64,000 nucleotides of DNA, taken from positions 219,671,555 through 219,735,554 of the forward strand of contig CM023449.1 in assembly GCA_013339765.2 (NCBI GenBank), in the 5' to 3' direction. The DNA comes from Haemaphysalis longicornis. Taxonomy: Eukaryota > Arthropoda > Arachnida > Ixodida > Ixodidae. The notes under the pieces are model-generated. The model did no database searches and was not told the DNA's origin. It saw only the letters and a list, made by a program, of their open reading frames with translations. Both the position numbers and the translations under genes were made by a program. Of the stretch, positions 57,225 to 64,000 are shown in pieces (position 1 is the stretch's first letter; every line of letters begins with the position of its first letter).

Positions 57225-57890
57225 AGGGGCTGCCTACTTCAGGGCCGCGCTTTTAAGCACGTGTCGAATCCGTTCTCATGTATTACGGAGATAGACGCTC
57301 GCACTGCTGGATTGTGCCGCTACACTTGCAAATATGAAACTATTTACAACTATCATTCGCAGGGCGTAACGATTTCGCCCCGACGAGCGAAATCGCCTCC
57401 CTTCTCGAATTTTCTTCTGCTGTGCGCACGTCGCCGTGCGCGCGGCGCACCCGCCGCGTGTCATTTGCGGAGCCCGCATTCCTGCCGCTATATAGGAGGA
57501 GGTCTTCCACGCTGGAGTGTTTTCGCACTCCAGATAAGGCGCCCACAGTGGCGATAAGCCGCTGTCACTAGGCGCTGCGCTCTCTTCAAATCATCTGGCA
57601 TTGAAGCCGCCCAGGGAAAAGTGAGCGCCCGTGCCCTGCTCGAACAGTCGCTTGCAATAAGATTGAGCAGAAATCGTACACTTTAGAACCCGAAAGAACC
57701 CTTGAAAGCAACAAGCAAAAAAAAACCATGCACCCCCTCCGTCTAACGATTACGACGGTTGAATGCGAAGCTTTTGCCGTGATGAATTAATTGTCTGGCC
57801 AATCCCACACTGCGAGTGTGTGCAACTCTGGAAGTACGTACCAATTTTCTAGGATACCCAGGGCAACTCTCGGATGTGAAGTGTGTAGGC
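57225..57890. other. Unassigned DNA
   Basis: A palindromic GGAGTG/CACTCC pair with GAGTGTTTTCGCACTC at 57511-57527 is present. CACCCCCTCCGTCTAACGAT at 57731 and TTGAATGCGAAGCTTTTG at 57760 repeat the right end of the 44.3-kb element. Confidence 0.4.
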
Positions 57891-58329
57891 CATAGAGATT
57901 CATACTAATATGAAATCTGGCGCTGCAGTCGCGGGCCGCCGTGGGCGGCACCATTGCAGCTAGCGACGTTCCTCGCCTACTTTGCTTAGCTAGCCATATG
58001 ACTTCTTTTTTGTCTCGAAGCCAAAATCAACAAAAACGGGCACATTTTTTCCTTGTTCATCTTGCATGAAGCTTTTACATAATCACTGACCAATTAATCT
58101 TTTTGGAGGTTCAATTTTATAATAACAAAACAAATTTTATGAACCTTATTCTACAGTAATATTGTTGCTTTTTTGCAGCCAGAGCCAACTTTTCAGCCTT
58201 TTCATGAGCCATGCCAAGGACAAGTGGAACGTGCCTGCCCGGTACATGACGGAACGCTCGCCGAAGCGGGGCTCCCCTAGACAGTTGCGCCAGATTTCCC
58301 TCTAGTATATATTAGTATGAAACTGTATG
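57891..58329 (+). mobile_element. TIR element, copy 2, with an exon-like segment
   Basis: Left end CATAGAGATTCATACTAATA with TGAAATCTGGCGC (57891-57923); right end inverted reads CATACAGTTTCATACTAATA, an extra 10 bp, then GGAAATCTGGCGC (58287-58329). A splice-acceptor-like TTGCTTTTTTGCAG at about 58166 precedes QSQLFSLFMSHAKDKWNVPA and continues to a stop at the right TIR. Compared with copy 1 (48386-48798), base changes in this frame are mostly amino-acid changing, so it is not under visible coding constraint. Confidence 0.75.
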
Positions 58330-58404
58330 CTGTAGGTCTAACGGTTGGCGTTGTAGTGTACGGCGCGAATCGGTACCTTCTGTTTGGTGTTCACTTCGAC
58401 CATG

Positions 58405-58863
58405 TCGAAATGGAGCAATCGGATGGACAACGCGAGAGAGCCAGGTTCGATTCCGGCTACGGGAAGCGTTTTTTTTAACACGAAAGTGTTTTATTGCTGG
58501 GTACGCGAAGATTTCGTTGACGTCATATCCGTCACAGAAGTGACGCCCGTAGAATGAAGCAAGCGGCCTGTAAAGGGTGCACCCCTGCACACAGGGTCTT
58601 CTTGCGAGGAAGCAACCTTTAGTACTAAACAGTACACTTAAGGTTAAAGATATTTCTATCTCTCTCTCTTTCTCCCTCGTTTCCGGGTTTTATATTTGAA
58701 CACGAAAGTGTTTTATGCCGTGATCCCCAAGATTTCGCTGACGCCATATCCGTCGCGGAAATGAGGCCTGTACACCTTTGCCGAAGCGACCCGCCAGCAG
58801 GACGTCGCTCGCCAACCACACCCGCAAGACAGCCGCCGACCCGCAAATTATGCTCACTTCACC
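58405..58863 (+). repeat. Composite repeat (B-A) with tRNA-Arg-like head, copy 2
   Basis: TGGAGCAATCGGATGGACAA at 58411 and the perfect B box GGTTCGATTCC at 58444-58454 form a tRNA-Arg-like promoter. Module B follows (58480-58625; TGACGTCA at 58518-58525, CACCCCTGCACACAGGG), then module A (58695-58860; GGACGTCGCTCGCC, ACAGCCGCCGACCCGCAAAT). The order is the same as in copy 1 at 4640-5062 read inverted. A SINE with a two-part body is the simplest reading. Confidence 0.75.
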
Positions 58864-58964
58864 CATGATCATTCATCATCATCGTCAGAGGAAGTTGGCT
58901 TTCCTTCAGGACGTATTGGCGTACAACGGCATCACTGAGGGCTATAAACCTTCGCTTTAAAATC
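58864..58964 (-). repeat. End fragment of the GAAAGCCAACTT / TTTAAAGCGAAG family
   Basis: On the minus strand TTTTAAAGCGAAGGTTTA is followed by CAGTGATGCCGTTGTACGCC and GGAAAGCCAACTTCCTCTGA, the same order as 44294-44380. Confidence 0.7.
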
Positions 58965-59744
58965 AAGCGAGTGTACCCCCCACTACACAAGCTAGTTTAT
59001 TTATTTATTTATTTATCACGGTACCCACAGCGCCACTTTGGCACTTCCAAGCCAGGGTGAGCCTTTCCACGTGGGCATTGTACTCACAGAGAGTGATGAA
59101 AAGGAATCGGGGCCGAAGTTCATTCAAGTTTAACCTCAGGCGATGCATACATCGACGAGAATTTAGGCCCAGTCGATCTCCAAGCTTGTTGAAGAGCCGC
59201 GGTTATGGTAGCGGTTGTCTGAGGCGCTCTATGTTCTATGAAGTTAGCTGTATGACACCGCTTCAAACACTTACTTTCGTTATTCTTTGCGAGTATTTGC
59301 TTGCTTGCGATAAGCTTTAAAAAACTGCGCTTTTTTTTTTGACGCGGGAATGGGTGAGCATAACTTCATGCTGAGTTGCGCTGCTGAGTGCATGATGTCG
59401 CGAAACATGCAAGAGGGCAAACCGGCCATATTTCCACCTTTATTGCTGCGTTTCATTTACATCTCTCCTTTGATGTACAGTGCTGTAGTGCGGAAACAAG
59501 CGTCTGTAACGCTTTCTTTTGCAAGGGCACCGCTTTTCCGAGCGACTACACCACCATTATCCTGGACGACGAAGACATTCGTTTTGAGCAGCCTATACTA
59601 GACGATATAGACGCAGACGATGATTTAAGCGCTTCCTACATTTCTGTTGCTGCGTTTGTACACCTCAGGTGCATACAAACCACGTGGCGTGGCCAAGCTT
59701 GCGCCATCTAGCGTACCTTGCGGAGGTTAGACGGCACAGGCCAC
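58965..59744. other. Unassigned DNA with a short (TTTA)n run
   Basis: (TTTA)n at 58993-59015. Open frames at 59057-59320 and 59350-59711 have no known domain. Confidence 0.4.
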
Positions 59745-59798
59745 GGCCTCCGCGATCGGCTTCCGGCGGCGCGCCGCCGGCAGCCGATCACGGAGGCC
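59745..59798. repeat. 54-bp near-perfect palindrome
   Basis: The 26-bp arm from GGCCTCCGCGATCGGCTTCC to GGCGGC is mirrored by GCCGCC to CGGAGGCC with two mismatches around a central GC. It would form a very stable GC-rich hairpin. Confidence 0.95.
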
Positions 59799-60039
59799 AC
59801 GCACAGGCGAAACTGCGACGACGGCTTCAGGCCACGCTCTTACGTCACGCGAACCTGTTGACACCACGTTTTCACAGCGGAGCTGTTTAAGCTTGAGTTC
59901 CATCCGTACCGGGCGTCGCTCAAAACTCGGTGCAGAAAAGTGGAAAGTAGAAAAATGCTAGGCCAAGAAGTGTGAGAGGAAGTGGCGAGGAGGAAAGGAG
60001 CCGACGAGCAGGTGTGGGGAGGAAGTGCACTGTTCAAGA

Positions 60040-60290
60040 AAAATACGCTTTCCGTGGTTGGAATCGAATCAGGGTCCCTCGCGTTATTCCTCTATCCGAT
60101 TACGCTATCATCGCATTCGGGGCGCGTAGCATTTCCTTTGAGTTCGTAGCGCGGTCGCTGGCTTCGGACTTTGGCTGAGTTGATGTGGACTTTGGCTGCG
60201 AGCTTTAGGATTTTGGATTTAGGGAAGGTCAATTGTGAACGTTGATATGACTCAGCTTTGAGTGGGAAAGCTTCGCTTTTTAACCATCTT
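60040..60290 (-). repeat. tRNA-Arg-like SINE relative, copy 3
   Basis: On the minus strand a B box with one change (GATTCGATTCC, 60060-60070) and an A box TAGCGTAATCGGATA (60093-60107) give the same head as at 44431-44485. Downstream on the plus strand GGACTTTGGCTG occurs twice (60165, 60188), and GAAAGCTTCGCTTTTT closes the region at 60268-60284. Confidence 0.55.
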
Positions 60291-61971
60291 TCTCTTAAGA
60301 AAGAGGAAGAGCTAAGAAAAAGCCCATGTGAAAGCTAGTGAAGACCACCAGCTCTACTGTATTCTTAGTCTTTGGATTTGAATTGCGAATTTGGCCAAAT
60401 TTTTTCGCGTCATCTGATCCAAGTAACGACTGAGTAGTTCTTCTGCACTAAAATCTCTTTATTGATTCGCATTACAAGGCCAAATGCAATGATTTTTACA
60501 CATTATGCGCCTTGTTTATTGGAATCTTTACAACGGTTTGCTGCCTCCCAGAAACTTCATGATCGCTCCGAAATGCGGGAAAGCAATAAACACGGAGTTA
60601 ACTCTGATCAGGCATGCATCCTATGCCGCATAAAATTGAGTGTATTGTATTCTGAGGAGAAAATGGTTGTTAACTTCCGAAGGCGTTGCTGTTTTTGTGT
60701 GTGTGTGTGTGTGGCTTGTAGGCACGATGTTTCAGTGTAAAAGGGTTGCAGGAAAGCCGTTTACGTCACGCGAAAGCGAGTTCAAACTACCCGGTCGATC
60801 ATGACCCCACGAGATGCAGACGCCACGAGATGCAGCAAGAAATAATGTTGTTTTGCTAATAAAGGCTGTCAATAAAATTTATTTATGAAGTAAGGCTGAA
60901 CAAACAAACCTCGACAGAATGGGCGAAATATTACCCCGGGTTAGCAGAACACACACTTCAAGCATGCGGACGAGAAAGTGGGGCGAGATGAGTCGCTGTC
61001 CTGTCTCCGCCTCGTCCGTAAGCTGTGCGTTCTTACGAACCCACTCGTAACCCCGCCATCCTTGGCGAGTTCTTTTTTTTTTTTTTTTGCCGTTCATGAA
61101 AGGCTTTACTCGAAAGACACGAAAACACACTCCTGACTATAAACCGGATTGCGGTGTTAGTGAAATTCATAAAATGGCTGGATGAGTGGAGTTTAGCGAA
61201 TGGTTTACCTCGGGGGTTCCCGGGTCCGCACAGACTTTTCAGGGAATCCGCGACGCCAGTCACCACTTTTGTGTGTTTGTCTACCAAATCTTCGCAAGGT
61301 ACAGGTTGGGCAGAACGACAAGAGAGAAAGTGACAGGGAAATAAAGGGGGAAAAAAAAAGAAAACTAAAACGTAATGCTGTTGCAGTAAAGCTGGCTTTT
61401 TCGCATGAACCCACTGGGGTGCAAGAAAGCTACAGACACACACACATACAAAAAAAAAAAACTCGCATAAAGTTGATTTGCGGGTGTGTGATATTTTCAA
61501 AGCAAGCCGCCTTGCAAATATCCTACATTGCGTGGGAACAACAGCAACAGCAACATCTCTCGGGGCCACTCATCACATTCGCAAGTTTGGAAAAGGCCCC
61601 TACGTATTGCCTGAAGAGGATGCCAGCAGCGTTTCATTTTCATGTTTTTTTTTAGCATTGCTAACTTTTTTTTTCAGTAACGGTTGCTGCTTTTTTTTTC
61701 TTTTCCTGCATAAGTAATCGGAATGAAGTCGCAAGAGCCATGTATAATTCATGAATCCCATGCACGGGCAGTGTTTGTTATTAAAATGTCGCTTCGGAGT
61801 GAACACTTTCTGCTTTCCGGGAAGAGAAACAGTGCGAATACCGGACGAGTTGAAACTAAGGCTGACCTTGACAGGCTGGCACATTCTTAGTCTTTTCAGA
61901 AAACGCTGTGTTTTCCGGTCGAACATGGACGATGCCGTCCACTTGAGCAAAAAAAAAAAAATCACATTTTA
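60291..61971. other. Unassigned DNA, about 1.7 kb
   Basis: (GT)n at 60697-60712, poly-T at 61072-61089 and an A run at 61449-61460. The longest open frame, 61033-61569 (minus), is Phe-rich with no known motif. Nothing supports a gene. Confidence 0.4.
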
Positions 61972-62450
61972 AAGTGAAAGCTTTCTTAGTGGTACCGATG
62001 GCGCCCTGCCAAAAAGCTAATGCATTTCCACGTAGGAAAAGCTCTGATAAGATTTCTGAACACACGGCGCGTGCGTCGAACCGGGCTTCTATTGTGTCGA
62101 AAGGGTTCTTTTGAAAATCGCGAAAAAAGAACGGTTCTAGACAAGACAATGCACGCATAATCACGCATACACGCATCGATCATGAAGCAGTACAAGGGTA
62201 TACCTTTGGCTCGTAAACCGCGTATCGGCATACATCTAGATAGCTCCGTTTACTTACTGCGCGGAAAATGGCCAGCATGCGTTCGTTGTTCGTCCGAGAT
62301 TTGGTTCTCTGAAGGTTTGGCGACCGATTCGACGCACTTTCAGCGAAGTGTGGGCGCACTTTTAACGAAGATTTTGACGCATTTTTGACGCAGTTTCGGT
62401 GTGAGAAAGTTTTCGTGGTTCTCTCAACTTTCGTTACGAAGGGATGGTAA
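61972..62450 (-). repeat. Dispersed repeat, member of inverted pair (copy 2)
   Basis: It is the inverse match of 56740-57224, with the TTTTAAAGTGAAAGCTTTC end at 61971-61989. A GCGTG(T/A)ATGCGTGATTATGCG expansion near 62145-62175 is absent from the other copy. Outer portions (62280-62440) are more diverged. Confidence 0.8.
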
Positions 62451-62944
62451 ACTTTTTTGTTTTGTTTTTGCTTTGTCGAGTACGGCGTTTCATACATAAC
62501 GTATTTGTGGTCTTATTTTTAACATTTAGTACTTTTTCATGAATGAGCGTGTTTCGTGCGCATGACAACTCTGAGATATAAGCACTCTCAATGTTTTTAG
62601 CATGTTCTCATAAAGAATCCACTTTATCAATGATTATGAAACCGGTGTGCAAGTTTTTCATCGTGCTTATACTCAAAGTAAATGCGCAGGTTATGTTTCA
62701 CAGCAGTACAGATACAGGAGGAGGGATTAGTTGATGGAAATAGAAAGGTCAGCCTTATGCAATTCTTGGATTGCTACTTTAAACTAACAGTAGTTGAAGA
62801 TAACGTCAGGAATAAACGCTACATGAAAAAAAAAAAAAAAAACATCGCAAGAAAACTTAGGCATAACAGTGGATCTATCGATGCGTTACCAGCCATCGGT
62901 AAATGATTCCATTTTATGCGGAAAATCTCTAATAACGATCGTTA
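62451..62944. other. Unassigned DNA
   Basis: No gene recognised. An A run of 17 lies at 62826-62842. Confidence 0.4.
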
Positions 62945-63176
62945 CCCACCGCGGTAACTCCGTGGCTAAGGCTTTGTGCTGCTGAGCCCAAGGACGGGGG
63001 TTCGATCCCGGTCGCGGCGCCCGCCTTTCAGATGGAGGCGATAGGCGAAGACGCCCGTGTGTCAAGAATTGAGGGCACGCTAGATCCCCATGTGGTCAAA
63101 ATTAATCCGGAGCCCTCCTACGGTCTGTTTCGTGGCCCAGATGTAGCTTCGGCGTGTTAAACCACCAAAATTAGAA
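62945..63176 (+). mobile_element. Ruka-type SINE, full length, diverged
   Basis: Head CCACCGCGGTAACTCCGTGG, B box GGTTCGATCCC, body GATGGAGGCGATAGGCGAAG, GTGGTCAAAATTAATCCGG and 3' end GCGTGTTAAACC are present. No clear flanking duplication was found. Confidence 0.9.
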
Positions 63177-63223
63177 TTGAATGGTCGATTTTCTAACGTC
63201 GTCCACTGGGGCTATTCGATTTA

Positions 63224-63344
63224 CAGTATCGGACTCACCGCGGATAGTCCGCGGGTAGTCCGAGGGTTCCCCACGCTATAGAGGCGTACGGGAAAAATGA
63301 ATGATGGACTGCTTCTCCGGGATTCCGTGGTGAATCTGAAACTG
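63224..63344. mobile_element. Small TA-flanked MITE (121 bp)
   Basis: TA, then CAGTATCGGACTCACCGCGG on the left; the right end inverted reads CAGTTTCAGATTCACCACGG, before TA. The ends agree at 16 of 20 positions. TA flanks at 63222-63223 and 63345-63346. No coding capacity. Confidence 0.7.
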
Positions 63345-64000
63345 TAATCGAATAATGCCACTGTATATGAAAGCTTACTCAAATCTTGTGGCAAGCGTCA
63401 AAAGAGCACGTTTGATGTTCCTTATCGTCGATTACTGGGAGCGTGACGCAGTGAACCGCTCAAACGCTGCAAATTATGTCTGTGACCATTCCGCCTGCGA
63501 TTAGTTCCCTATAATAAAGATATACTTGTACGTTTTAGCTTTGTCGTTGTAATTGCCGGTGCAATATGAATTTGCGCAAAGTAGGATAGAGTCTAATTAT
63601 GATTGAACATAAGAATCTCTCAGGAGCTCTATGTCTACATTTAAAAAATTGGAGGAAGCTCACACTAACGCGTAAGACTTGAAGGTAGCGAAGCTGTGCG
63701 CAACCATCACGACCGTCACGAAGGTTTAAGTCCACGATTGCAGCCGATTTGCTTCTTCTTCGCCGCAGCAACGACCTTTACTCCATCATTGTTGCCATAA
63801 GTGTGGGCATTGCCTCCTGTACTTTTACAATGCCAAACGCATCACCCGCTTCCCAATGGGAGTGAGTGGTACGGCTGCAGTGCCCACATGTCGCAAGGTG
63901 GGTCCGCGAGCTGAACCGGGTTCACGCAACCGTAACTGAATTTGAGTGCGGCTTGTGCCTGGTTGCCAAGGCAACCGATGCTTGAGATTGTCAAAGTAAT
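63345..64000. other. Unassigned DNA
   Basis: No gene recognised to the end of the window. A minus frame at 63535-63771 has no known domain. Confidence 0.4.

Overview
The window reads as intergenic or intronic DNA of a large, repeat-rich arthropod genome, most probably a hard tick (Ixodidae). The strongest clue is a tRNA-derived SINE with the pol III boxes, body and CAAT-rich tail of the tick Ruka family, seen about fifteen times. Other support comes from non-LTR retrotransposon proteins of chelicerate type and many short inverted-repeat elements. I see no prokaryotic gene organisation, rRNA, CRISPR array, intact tRNA gene or long intact host gene. Nearly all open frames here are chance frames, microsatellite translations or decayed transposon coding sequence. 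The best host-gene candidate is one short first coding exon at 1873-1944.

Layout. 1-13 kb: candidate exon, SINEs, a decayed reverse transcriptase (3.15-3.9 kb), a composite repeat (4.64-5.06 kb), a TA-flanked element (6.70-7.68 kb), a hAT-like element (8.98-9.47 kb) and a region of repeated TTAATTCGAAC words (about 10 kb). 13-25 kb: a SINE with a long AATC tail, a 5'-truncated RT-RNase H LINE on the minus strand (17.76-19.94 kb), a fold-back element at 22.3-22.7 kb and GA-rich LINE-tail tracts. 25-33 kb: a hairpin element, a jockey/CR1-type RT relic holding two nested insertions (25.98-28.31 kb), an AT microsatellite and a second RNase H LINE relic (30.25-31.69 kb). 33-43.4 kb: AAAT arrays, four SINE pieces and the best-resolved object, a 4.35-kb 5'-truncated L1/Tx1-like element (37847-42197, minus) between perfect 15-bp target duplications, itself carrying a 597-bp TTAA-flanked element and a 549-bp retrotransposon-derived insertion. 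43.4-64 kb: three more TTAA-flanked elements, two more members of an AGGGGCGAAGC family, a duplicated 430-bp TIR element, tRNA-Arg-like SINE relatives, an inverted repeat pair (56.7/62.0 kb), a 54-bp palindrome and a small TA-flanked MITE.

The parts do not form a pathway; they record layered transposition. Nested junctions give a relative order: the L1-like copy inserted first, then the TTAA element and the 549-bp piece inside it; the jockey-type relic predates the SINE inside it. The observations most worth following are a set of short TTAA-flanked elements that share a TTAAAGG end, the strong excess of perfect TGACGTCA sites inside repeats, and several families with multiple copies here that I cannot name. 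Repeat names are by recognition only; no database search was possible.
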